Shown: one piece after another, positions 7,376 through 14,787 of the stretch
How the letters are laid out: each line of letters opens with the position of its first letter
Numbering within the stretch: the stretch's first letter is position 1
Origin: Anaerolineae bacterium
GTDB taxonomy: Bacteria > Chloroflexota > Anaerolineae > DUEN01
Length of the DNA: 64,000 bases
Assembly: GCA_025060615.1 (NCBI GenBank)
Contig: JANXBS010000001.1
Span: forward strand, 297,704 to 361,703
Direction of reading: 5' to 3'
Made by a program: the position numbers and the translations under genes
Notes under the pieces: generated by a model
Seen by the model: the letters and a program-made list of their open reading frames with translations, nothing else
What the model was told of the DNA's origin: nothing
Databases searched by the model: none

Positions 7376-8130
7376 CAAGCCCGCTCTCCTACGAAACGCT
7401 CAGCCACCACGCGCGCGGCAAATTGTGGGAGTGCCAGCATGCGTCGCCATCGCCATGGCTGACGAATCAAGCGATACAACCACTCTAACCCTGCTCGCCG
7501 CATCCACGTCGGTGCTCGCCGAACAACCCCTGCGATGAAATCCAACGCCCCACCTATCCCCATCATCACGGGCACCGCCAACACATCCCGATACCGGGCG
7601 ATCCATAGATCCTGGGCCGGAGCGCCAAAGGCGACAAACAGCATGTCCGGCCGCGTAGCCCGGATGCGGGAGATGATCTCCGGCGCCTCTTCATCGGCCG
7701 GCGAGCCGGGGTAGGTGCCTGCCACCGAGAGCCCGACATACCGAGATGCCAATACCTGGGCAGCTTGCTGTGCTACGCCTGGCCGGGCGCCCAGAAAAAA
7801 CAGCCGCCATCCCTCTCGCGCCGCGCGTTCGGCAATCCTTGGCAGCAGGTCAGACCCGGCTACTCGCTCCGGCAGTGGCCGTCCCAAGATCCGCCCTGCC
7901 CATAACAGCCCAACTCCATCGGCCAGACACAAGTCGGCCGCCTCTAACACCAGGCGGAAAGCAGGATGGCGTCGCGAGGCTATGACGAATTCCGGATTGA
8001 TGGTGACCACATGGTGAGGCGTGCCCTCGGCGACGAAGCTCGCTAGGCGGTCCAGCGCCTCTTTCATTGTCACCGGGTCTACTCGAACGCCCAGAATCCG
8101 GCAGGGCGCGGCTTGTATGCCGTCAGCCAT
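7372..8130 (-). CDS. WecG/TagA/CpsF family glycosyltransferase
   Basis: About 252 residues from ATG at 8130, overlapping the end of the GT9 gene by 8 bp; the longer open frame upstream lies inside the GT9 gene and was ignored. GT26 enzymes transfer N-acetylmannosamine-type sugars onto lipid-linked intermediates at the inner face of the membrane. Family features: ILGVRVDPVTMKEALDRL near the N terminus, the TINPEFV block, LCLADGVGLLWAGR with the putative catalytic Asp, FLGARPGVAQQAA, the FVAFGAPAQDLWI block, and the GIGGALDFIAG...RAPTWMR C-terminal signature. The Arg-rich C terminus (RQPWRWRRM) probably contacts the membrane. The donor and acceptor are unknown. Confidence 0.9.
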   Translation of the reverse strand: MADGIQAAPCRILGVRVDPVTMKEALDRLASFVAEGTPHHVVTINPEFVIASRRHPAFRLVLEAADLCLADGVGLLWAGRILGRPLPERVAGSDLLPRIAERAAREGWRLFFLGARPGVAQQAAQVLASRYVGLSVAGTYPGSPADEEAPEIISRIRATRPDMLFVAFGAPAQDLWIARYRDVLAVPVMMGIGGALDFIAGVVRRAPTWMRRAGLEWLYRLIRQPWRWRRMLALPQFAARVVAERFVGERAW

Positions 8131-9205
8131 CCCTCCATAGCTCCATCGCGGCGGCGAGAACGGGCTCAGGGCCCAGGTCGGCCATACACGCGCGTTGTGG
8201 GCACCCTTCGCGGGCGCCCACTTGCGTCCCAATATATGAGCAAGGGCTGCAAGGGATGCCCAGCCGCACAACTCGAGCGCGCGCTGGGGGGGCCCATGGC
8301 CTCCATGCCTGATGGTTGGAAGGCCCAAAGAGGGCGATCACCGGCACTCCCACCGCAGCTGCCAGGTGCATCACTCCGGAATCCGCTCCAATGAACAGCT
8401 TACATCGGCGTAGAACGGCAGCCAGATCGGCCAGATCCGTCTGCCCCTGCAGATTGAGCGCTGGGGACCGCATCGCCCTAACCACCTTATCACCGTCATC
8501 AGTGAAAGTGCCTACCACAACCACGTTCACGCCTAAGCGGTCCACCAGCGCATCGGCCACAGCTGCGAACTTCCATGGATCCCAGCGCCGGGCTCGGCTA
8601 TAGCTGCCGGAGCCGGCGTGGATCACGATATAAGGCGCCCGATCTTCCCCCATCAGCGCTGCCACCCGTTCATCCTCATCGGCAAAAGGCGGCAACACTA
8701 GCGAAGTATCCTCCGTTCGCGCGCCCAACGCCTGGGCAACTGCTAGCGCGTATTCCACCTCATGGCGCCGGCCGAAGCCCTCATCGGGCACAGGACAGGT
8801 TAACCAGCCATGACCGCGGCCGTTCTCCAGCCCGGCTATGCGCGGCGCACCCGTCGCTGCAGCCAACAGCCGCCATTTGATCGCCCCGTACCTGGTACTT
8901 AGGTGATGAAATAACGCTACCGCGTCGTAACGCGCAGTCCATAATTGAGCGAAAAGCGACACCAGCCGCTTCCATCGGGCGAGGTGCCGCAGCTCGCGTG
9001 GCGCATCGTAGTCATGTTTAGGAAAAGGGATCACACGATCTACCAGCCCAGTATGGCGGATCAGCAGCTCTGTATGCGGCGTGACCAATGCGTCTAAGCG
9101 CGCTTGCGGATAGGTCTGCCGTAGAGCACGCAGCGCTGGTGTGCACAGCAACACGTCGCCCAGGTCGGCTAGTTTGACTGCCAAAATCCGGTGGGGACCG
9201 GACAT
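8123..9205 (-). CDS. Glycosyltransferase family 9 (ADP-heptose:LPS heptosyltransferase-like)
   Basis: About 360 residues from ATG at 9205, which overlaps the preceding stop by one base (TGATG). The longer open frame has no support. GT9 (GT-B fold) features: the N-terminal ILAVKLADLGDVLLCTPAL strand-loop-helix that opens all heptosyltransferases, the VIHAGSGSYSRARRWDPWKF donor-binding block, and the FIGADSGVMHLAAAVGVPVIALFGPS signature. A Cys-rich stretch (GIPCSPCSYIG) before the C terminus is also typical of the family. It probably adds a heptose-like sugar to a surface glycan at the cytoplasmic face. The kinase for the ADP-heptose precursor is encoded two genes downstream. Confidence 0.88.
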   Translation of the reverse strand: MSGPHRILAVKLADLGDVLLCTPALRALRQTYPQARLDALVTPHTELLIRHTGLVDRVIPFPKHDYDAPRELRHLARWKRLVSLFAQLWTARYDAVALFHHLSTRYGAIKWRLLAAATGAPRIAGLENGRGHGWLTCPVPDEGFGRRHEVEYALAVAQALGARTEDTSLVLPPFADEDERVAALMGEDRAPYIVIHAGSGSYSRARRWDPWKFAAVADALVDRLGVNVVVVGTFTDDGDKVVRAMRSPALNLQGQTDLADLAAVLRRCKLFIGADSGVMHLAAAVGVPVIALFGPSNHQAWRPWAPPARARVVRLGIPCSPCSYIGTQVGAREGCPQRACMADLGPEPVLAAAMELWRDG

Positions 9206-10359
9206 CACGCTGCCCCTCCCACCTCTTCCAGCACATTCAGCACCTGGCGCGCTGTTTGAGCCCACGAAAAGCGTTGCACGTTGCGATAGCCGCGGGTGAT
9301 TAGCTGGGCGCGCAGCCACTCGTCGGTTAGCAGGCGATGTAACCCATCAGCAATCGCGTCCACGTCGATGGGTTCCACTAGCCAGGCGGCGTCACCGGCC
9401 ACCTCTGGCAAGGAGGAGACCGTCGAGGTCAACACCGGCACGCCACATGCCTGGGCCTCTAGCACAGGGAAGCCAAATCCTTCATGCAGGGACGGGTAGG
9501 CGTACACCAACGCCCCTGAGATCAAGGCCGGCAAATCGGCATCGTCTACATAGCCGGGGAAGCGGATGCGATGCTCGATCCTCAGGCGCCGCGGTTCGGC
9601 TAGGATCGCCTCCGACAGCCATCCCGGCTGGCCAGCTAATACCAGCTCTAGATCGGGAGGGATATCCTGATGACGGGCACATAGGCGGGCGAACGCCTGG
9701 ATGAGGCGGATCAGGTTTTTGCGCGGCTGTAAGGTCCCCACATACAGCACATAGTGTGGGCCGATGCCGTAGCGCGCTCGCACCACAGCCCATCTCGCTG
9801 GGTTATCTACCCGGGCGATGGACTCGTTGCGACCCGGATAAACGACGGTGATCCGGCCTGGGTCCATGTCGTAGGTGGCGATGAGGTCGTCACGTGTGGC
9901 CTGTGAATCCGCCAAGACGTGCGTGGCGGTGCGCGCATTCCACCAGGTAGACCACTCCAAATACCATCGTTGTTGCCATGGATGCGCTTCAGGATAGCGA
10001 CGATACCCCAGATCGTGCACGGTGACCACGCTGCGCGCCGGCTGCCAGAGGGGCAATACATGCGCCGGCACGAACAATACATCGGGTGGCCGGACCACCA
10101 TCTCCCAGCTTAGGCCCAGATGGGTCCATAGCCGTGGCATCCGGAGCACGCGCCAGTCCACTCGCTCATCAGCAGCAAATAGCCCTGACTCAGGCGGCGA
10201 TGAGAAATAGAGTCGCCAATGATGCCGCCCGTTCAGGGCCAGCAGATGACGGATTAGCTCTAGCGAGTAGCGCTCGGTGCCGGTACGTTGCGCTCGCACC
10301 GCCCGGCTAGCGTCGATTCCGATCAGCACGCCGTTCCCCAACCCGTTAGCCGGTGGCAT
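9205..10359 (-). CDS. Glycosyltransferase family 4 (GT-B)
   Basis: A 384-residue retaining glycosyltransferase for surface polysaccharide assembly. The N-terminal half has the GIDASRAVRAQRTGTERYSLEL opening typical of mannosyl/rhamnosyl GT4 enzymes, and the middle has the acceptor-side VTVHDLGYRRYPE block. The C-terminal half has the YVLYVGTLQPRKNL nucleotide-sugar-binding strand and the E-x7-E signature, PSLHEGFGFPVLEAQACGVPV, with both Glu residues present. The ATG at 10359 is 4 bp past the rpiB stop; a GTG nine codons later with upstream GGGGAA is an alternative start. The specific sugar is unknown. Confidence 0.88.
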   Translation of the reverse strand: MPPANGLGNGVLIGIDASRAVRAQRTGTERYSLELIRHLLALNGRHHWRLYFSSPPESGLFAADERVDWRVLRMPRLWTHLGLSWEMVVRPPDVLFVPAHVLPLWQPARSVVTVHDLGYRRYPEAHPWQQRWYLEWSTWWNARTATHVLADSQATRDDLIATYDMDPGRITVVYPGRNESIARVDNPARWAVVRARYGIGPHYVLYVGTLQPRKNLIRLIQAFARLCARHQDIPPDLELVLAGQPGWLSEAILAEPRRLRIEHRIRFPGYVDDADLPALISGALVYAYPSLHEGFGFPVLEAQACGVPVLTSTVSSLPEVAGDAAWLVEPIDVDAIADGLHRLLTDEWLRAQLITRGYRNVQRFSWAQTARQVLNVLEEVGGAA

Positions 10360-10363
10360 GCCA

Positions 10364-10813
10364 TTAGCTGGGCTGCCATTCCTGGCTCAACTCGATCTTC
10401 TCCACCCGCCGGGCATGCCGTCCGCCAGCGAACGAAGCGTTAAGCCAAGCGTTTACGATATCCAACGCCAGGCCAACGCCGATCACGCGCCCTCCTAGGC
10501 ACAATACATTGGCGTCGTTGTGCTCACGGCTGACGCGGGCCATGAAAGCATCGGTGCACAAGGCGGCACGAATCCCAGGATGGCGATTAGCCGTGATGCT
10601 CATACCGATGCCCGTTCCACAGATTAAGATGCCGTAATCACAGCGTCCCGTCAGCAGTTCCTGTACCACTAGCCGTGCATAATCTGGATAATCTACAGAA
10701 TCCGTCGAGTAGGTTCCCAGGTCCTGCACCTCATATCCTTCCATGCGCAGGAAAGAGACGATCTCGTTTTTGAGCTCAAAGCCGGCATGATCCGCTGCTA
10801 CCGCGATGCGCAT
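10364..10813 (-). CDS. rpiB: Ribose-5-phosphate isomerase B
   Basis: 149 residues from ATG at 10813, preceded by a very strong AAGGAGGAGG site. RpiB interconverts ribose 5-phosphate and ribulose 5-phosphate in the pentose phosphate pathway. Family features: MRIAVAADHAGFELK with the phosphate-contacting DHAG, the YPDYA motif, GILICGTGIGMSITANRHPGIRAA with the catalytic Cys and the TGIG anion hole, and SREHNDANVLCLGGR. It is the first gene of the polysaccharide operon. This fits a link to sedoheptulose/heptose precursor supply, although RpiB is also a housekeeping enzyme. Confidence 0.95.
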   Translation of the reverse strand: MRIAVAADHAGFELKNEIVSFLRMEGYEVQDLGTYSTDSVDYPDYARLVVQELLTGRCDYGILICGTGIGMSITANRHPGIRAALCTDAFMARVSREHNDANVLCLGGRVIGVGLALDIVNAWLNASFAGGRHARRVEKIELSQEWQPS

Positions 10814-10846
10814 GAGTTGACCTCCTCCTTGAGTCGGTTTGCCCGG

Positions 10847-10876
10847 ATTATAGCACGCGGCCAGGATGTGCGCCAA
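10847..10876 (-). promoter_or_regulatory. Promoter of the rpiB operon
   Basis: On the minus strand TTGGCG (10876-10871, 4 of 6), an 18-bp spacer, then a perfect TATAAT (10852-10847). The expected start is near 10840, 27 bp before the rpiB ATG. Confidence 0.7.
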
Positions 10877-10934
10877 GGCCGGCAAAAAGGACGAAGGTTT
10901 CGATGCCTACCTCTTCCTTGCGCAGAGGAAGCGG

Positions 10935-10963
10935 TTGCCGAATCAAGGCCTTTGCGGTATGAT
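10935..10963 (+). promoter_or_regulatory. Promoter of the anchored SH3b protein gene
   Basis: TTGCCG (10935-10940, 4 of 6), a 17-bp spacer and TATGAT (10958-10963, 5 of 6). The expected start is near 10970, followed by AGGAGA and the GTG at 10997. Confidence 0.55.
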
Positions 10964-10996
10964 GAAAACGCTCTCACCCCATTTAGGAGAAGGGTT

Positions 10997-12499
10997 GTGC
11001 GTCGAATTGTCTTCGCTCTAGTGATTTTGGCCGTGTTGACCCTGGGTGGGATGATTATTCAGAGCGTGGCCAAAGCGGCGGGACAGCTTCAGCTCCATCC
11101 CCGGCCCGTTAACCAGGCTACGGCGACCCCTACTGCTTCTCCTAAGCCTGCCACAGTCACGCCTTCACCGGCTACGCCTACCCCAATCGCGCTTCTTGCC
11201 GTCAGCTCAGAGATCACCGATACGGCGATCCTCTCGGGGACGATCATCGCCAACCGCACGACAGTGACCGCCACGTTCTTCCTAGAAGGGCAGCTATACA
11301 CCATCCGGCGGCTGCGCGCCCTGGGGATCCGCTTACCTCGTTCCACGGCAGTACTCACCCTCTACAACTGCGAAGCAAGCAACTCTCAAACCTCCAGCCA
11401 GGAGGCGTGTTTTTGGGATCCGTACCTGGTCCGACGCGATGGCTTTTATGAGATCGTCAACGGCGCAACAGCAGGCCGCCCCGTCAGCTTACTGCTCCGA
11501 GAGGCGAATCCGCCCCCTTTGGACCAAGTCTGGGTCCAAAACCGCACGGGCGCTGATCAAGAGTTGCTATATGGCGATCAGATCTATCGGTTGCCAGCAG
11601 GCTCTGTACAGGAGATCCAGCTCCAAGAGAAGGTACAGCCGGTCTTTTTCCTCAGCAACTGCTTGGTCCTCAATACTCGATCTGCCTGCGAGTGGCTCCC
11701 ACAGATGGTCAAGGGAGGCATTTACTACGCGCTCGTGCAGATATCCATCCCTGGAGGCCTGCCTGGCAGCCGTATTGAAACACTAGAGCTGCAACCGATC
11801 TTGACATCCACATCCACTCATCTGGCGGTTAATCCTCCGCCCGTCACCGTGCAAGCTTCGACCGAAGAAGCTACACCCATGCCGGAGCGGCCGAGCCAGC
11901 TCCTTTGTCGCTTACAGGTGCCTTTGTTGAACGTGCGCAGCGGCCCCGGCATGCAGTATCTGATCGTATCTCGGCTGCAACGCGCCCCGGGAACCGAAAG
12001 GGTCATAGCTGTCACCGGGCGTGATCCATCTGGAGAGTGGCTGGCTCTAGACGCGCAAGTAGTGGTCGGCGGCTGGATCAGCGCAAGCAGAGAGCTTGTC
12101 CGCTGCGATGGCGACGTCGCTTCGCTTCCCATTGCAAAGGTGATTGACGGACGGCTGGCCCCGACCCCGGCGCCGCCCAAATCATCCGGCAAACCTGTGA
12201 CAGAACAGCCCACGCCCCAACCTACAGGGCCAGCGCCAGCTCCGGATAAGGCGCTGCTGATCGTGACCAACGCTTACGACCGAGATATCACCTTTACCCT
12301 GTCGCCGGAAGTGTGGATCCTAAAGCCCGGACAAAGTCTGAATCTAGAGCTGCCTCCCGGGCGTGTCACGTTTACTGCCAGTATACCGTTCTTCTCCGGT
12401 AATGGCGAGCTAGTGCTGAAGGCTGGCGATGTCCGACAGCTCTGGCTCCACTTCGCCCCAAAGGAGCCCGAATCCCAGGAGCTAGAACTTCGGTTCTGA
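10997..12499 (+). CDS. Membrane-anchored extracytoplasmic protein with SH3b domain
   Basis: About 500 residues from GTG at 10997, chosen because AGGAGA lies just upstream and it opens directly with RRIVFALVILAVLTLGGMII, a signal anchor. A Thr/Pro/Ala linker follows. The first extracellular part contains two CEAS/CLVL-type cysteine loops (FYNCEAS...ACFWDP and FLSNCLV...ACEWLP), which look like an internal repeat stabilised by disulfides. An SH3b domain follows (VPLLNVRSGPGMQYLIVSRL...WISASREL), then a second Pro-rich linker and a C-terminal beta domain. SH3b domains commonly bind cell wall. Function is unknown. It is divergent from rpiB and shares SH3b architecture with two proteins at 21.0-25.0 kb. 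Confidence 0.75.
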   Translation: MRRIVFALVILAVLTLGGMIIQSVAKAAGQLQLHPRPVNQATATPTASPKPATVTPSPATPTPIALLAVSSEITDTAILSGTIIANRTTVTATFFLEGQLYTIRRLRALGIRLPRSTAVLTLYNCEASNSQTSSQEACFWDPYLVRRDGFYEIVNGATAGRPVSLLLREANPPPLDQVWVQNRTGADQELLYGDQIYRLPAGSVQEIQLQEKVQPVFFLSNCLVLNTRSACEWLPQMVKGGIYYALVQISIPGGLPGSRIETLELQPILTSTSTHLAVNPPPVTVQASTEEATPMPERPSQLLCRLQVPLLNVRSGPGMQYLIVSRLQRAPGTERVIAVTGRDPSGEWLALDAQVVVGGWISASRELVRCDGDVASLPIAKVIDGRLAPTPAPPKSSGKPVTEQPTPQPTGPAPAPDKALLIVTNAYDRDITFTLSPEVWILKPGQSLNLELPPGRVTFTASIPFFSGNGELVLKAGDVRQLWLHFAPKEPESQELELRF

Positions 12500-12588
12500 G
12501 AAGAGCGCGAAAATTTGTCGGGTGAATGGAAAACCGTCCTAAAGAGGCTGAAAGCACCCTTAGCAGGGGAACAAAGGGCTGATGGGGG

Positions 12589-12623
12589 CTTTTCAGAGAC
12601 CCTCTAAAGAGGATCCTGAAAAG
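12589..12623. terminator. Bidirectional hairpin between convergent genes
   Basis: CTTTTCAG pairs with CTGAAAAG, with an inner CCTCT/AGAGG stem. It lies between the SH3b gene and the pyrophosphatase gene, which converge. There is no clear T run. Confidence 0.45.
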
Positions 12624-12643
12624 CCTTTGCGCGCAAGCAGATA

Positions 12644-13186
12644 TCAGCTGATGCGCAGGGTACGCATGTAGGTTTCGATTGCACGCTCGATCTCAGCGTG
12701 GGCTTTCTCTACGCCCTCCCATCCCTGTGCCTTGACTTCCACCTGCTCTAGGTCCTTGTAGACGCTGAAGAAATGTGCCATCTCGTCCAAAAAGTGAGGA
12801 GGTAGGTCTTCTAGCGAGCGATAGCTGTCGAAAAGTGGATCCGTGTGAGGCACGGCCAAGATCTTATCATCGAGCTTGTCTTTGTCGAGTAGGTGGAAGA
12901 TCCCCAGCGGCCGGGCCTCGATGACACAGCCGGAGAAGGTTGGCTCGTTGGTCATCACTAACACGTCAAGCGGATCACCGTCCGAGTGCAAGGTGCGGGG
13001 GATAAAGCCGTAGTCACCAGGATAATGGAGCGGAGAATAAAGCACCCGATCCAGCTTGATGAAACCGCCCTGCTTATCGTATTCGTACTTGTTACGCGAG
13101 CGCTTAGGGATCTCCACGACGACATACACGACCCGAGGGACATCAGGACCCGGCGGTAACTCCCGCCACAAATTCATTACAGACAT
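12644..13186 (-). CDS. ppa: Inorganic pyrophosphatase, family I
   Basis: 180 residues. It hydrolyses pyrophosphate to drive biosynthesis, using Mg2+ in the cytoplasm. Family I features: VVEIPKRSRNKYEYDK (substrate-contacting Lys, Arg and Glu), YPGDYGFIPRTL, and the signature DGDPLDVLVM with the three metal-binding Asp residues. The frame extends 2 codons upstream to a GTG that sits inside the Shine-Dalgarno GGAGG; the ATG at 13186 has that site at ideal distance and is preferred. The gene is divergent from the DUF2231 gene with 62 bp between the starts. Confidence 0.95.
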   Translation of the reverse strand: MSVMNLWRELPPGPDVPRVVYVVVEIPKRSRNKYEYDKQGGFIKLDRVLYSPLHYPGDYGFIPRTLHSDGDPLDVLVMTNEPTFSGCVIEARPLGIFHLLDKDKLDDKILAVPHTDPLFDSYRSLEDLPPHFLDEMAHFFSVYKDLEQVEVKAQGWEGVEKAHAEIERAIETYMRTLRIS

Positions 13187-13248
13187 AGTCACCTCCAGTT
13201 AAGGACTTCACTGCAAAGTTCGCTCAATTTCGCAATGTAAGGAGACGT

Positions 13249-13671
13249 ATGCCGCTTCATCCGCGTGTGATCCACTTCCCAATTGCATTGCTTCTGACGG
13301 GCACGGCGCTGGCCTTCTTCGCCTTCTGGCGCCGCGATCAGCTGTGGGACAAGAGCGCCCATAGGCTACTGGTGATTGGTTGGCTATCCCTTCTTCCAGC
13401 TGCGCTTACCGGATTAATCAGCCTAAATGAGTTGGCCACTACTGATCCGCGGCGAGCTGCGGTGAACACGCACATCACTTACTTCTTTGCTACCCTCATC
13501 ACTTTCGGGGCTGCGCTCTACGTACGGCTAAGGGAGCCAGCCATCCTTGACCATTCGCGCCGGCGCTGGTATTACCTGGGCGCTCTCGCTTTAGGCAGCC
13601 TCTTCGTCTTCTTGACCGGTCATACCGGCGGACAGCTCGTATACCAACTGGGTATAGGGGTTGCGCGATGA
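13249..13671 (+). CDS. DUF2231 family integral membrane protein
   Basis: 140 residues with AAGGAGA before ATG. Four hydrophobic helices (about residues 8-26, 40-58, 75-92 and 107-125). DUF2231 hallmarks are all present: the opening HPRVIHFPIALLLTG, the central NTHITY and the closing TGHTGGQLVYQLGIGV. Conserved His residues in these motifs suggest metal or haem binding, but the family's function is not established. The gene stands alone and converges with rodA, whose stop is 3 bp past this one. Confidence 0.85.
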   Translation: MPLHPRVIHFPIALLLTGTALAFFAFWRRDQLWDKSAHRLLVIGWLSLLPAALTGLISLNELATTDPRRAAVNTHITYFFATLITFGAALYVRLREPAILDHSRRRWYYLGALALGSLFVFLTGHTGGQLVYQLGIGVAR

Positions 13672-13674
13672 AGC

Positions 13675-14787
13675 TCAAAAACCTATTTTGCGGCGGCGGA
13701 GGGCTATGCTTTCTGCTAGGCCAATGCCCATCAGCATAGTGACAAGCGAGCTGCCGCCATAGCTGATGAATGGCAAGGGGATACCAGTGACGGGTAACAG
13801 ATTGAGGTTCATACCGATGTTGACCACGCTTTGAAAGAAAATAAGGGTGGTCACGCCAATAGCAATGGACCTGCCCAGCGAATCACGGGCCTGTTCGGCA
13901 ATGCGGATCAGGCGCAACAGCACGATCACGATCAGTAACATCAGGGTCACTGCACCGACAAACCCCAGTTCCTCCGCGATCACCGAGAAGATGAAATCGG
14001 TATGGCGAACTCTCAAAAAATGCAGTTGACTCTGCGATCCCTGGCCATATCCCTTGCCCAACCATCCCCCTGAGCCGATGCTGATCAGCGCCTGGATGAC
14101 GTTATAGCTAGCGGCAGGATTTCGCTCCGGATAGAGAAACATCAGGACCCGATCCCGCATGTATCCCTCCAGAGACATCCAGATGACCGGCAAAGAGGCC
14201 AGCCCTGCTCCTCCCAGTATCAACGCGTGCCAGAAGCGTATTCCGCTCATCAAGATCATCACGCCGCCAATAACGGTAAGTGAGATCGCCGTGCCTAGGT
14301 CCGGCTGCAAATAGATGAGCACCACCGGCGGTATCAACAACGCAAGGGCCGGGATCACATACACGAAACGCTTCATCTGCTCTTCATGGGTGGCCAGGTA
14401 GCTGGCCAGGATCAAGATCATGAGGATTTTGCCTAGTTCGGAAGGCTGAATGGGGAAAATGCCCAGATCAATCCAGCTTTGAGCGCCGCCTGCGGTCATC
14501 CCTATGGCGTCTACAAGCAATAGTAACGCCAATAGCACTAGATAAATCGGCTTCTGTAAGCTGCTCAGGTTCCGGTAATCTATGGCCGCCACGGCCAACA
14601 TAAGCACGATGCCGATGAGGCTATAGATGATTTGCCGTCGCGTTACTTCCTCCAAGCCGGGCGAGTTGGCTACGGCTGAGCGGATCATCGCAATGCCATA
14701 GGCGACTAACAGTAGCACTGCGCCTGCTAAGACAAAATCGAAGTCGCGCCATATACGCCGTGGCGAGTTAACAGCCTGTCCCCTCAT
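13675..14787 (-). CDS. rodA: RodA peptidoglycan glycosyltransferase (SEDS family)
   Basis: 370 residues from ATG at 14787, which overlaps the mrdA stop as ATGA. RodA polymerises lipid II into glycan strands during cell elongation, partnered by the transpeptidase encoded just upstream. The sequence has about ten hydrophobic helices, the conserved extracellular block QPDLGTAISL with the catalytic-region Asp, the GKGYGQGSQSQLHFLRVRHTDFIFSVIAEELGFVG loop shown in part here by RHTDFIFSVIAEELG, and the C-terminal PLPFISYGGSSLVTML signature. It is the last gene of the mre operon. Confidence 0.95.
   Translation of the reverse strand: MRGQAVNSPRRIWRDFDFVLAGAVLLLVAYGIAMIRSAVANSPGLEEVTRRQIIYSLIGIVLMLAVAAIDYRNLSSLQKPIYLVLLALLLLVDAIGMTAGGAQSWIDLGIFPIQPSELGKILMILILASYLATHEEQMKRFVYVIPALALLIPPVVLIYLQPDLGTAISLTVIGGVMILMSGIRFWHALILGGAGLASLPVIWMSLEGYMRDRVLMFLYPERNPAASYNVIQALISIGSGGWLGKGYGQGSQSQLHFLRVRHTDFIFSVIAEELGFVGAVTLMLLIVIVLLRLIRIAEQARDSLGRSIAIGVTTLIFFQSVVNIGMNLNLLPVTGIPLPFISYGGSSLVTMLMGIGLAESIALRRRKIGF

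Noticed and set aside
8131..8328. N-terminal extension of the WecG/TagA frame
   Set aside because: It lies inside the GT9 gene and lacks family similarity; the family starts near 8130.
10787..10996. Upstream extension of the SH3b gene frame
   Set aside because: It runs through rpiB's start and both promoters; GTG at 10997 has a ribosome-binding site and opens directly into the signal anchor.
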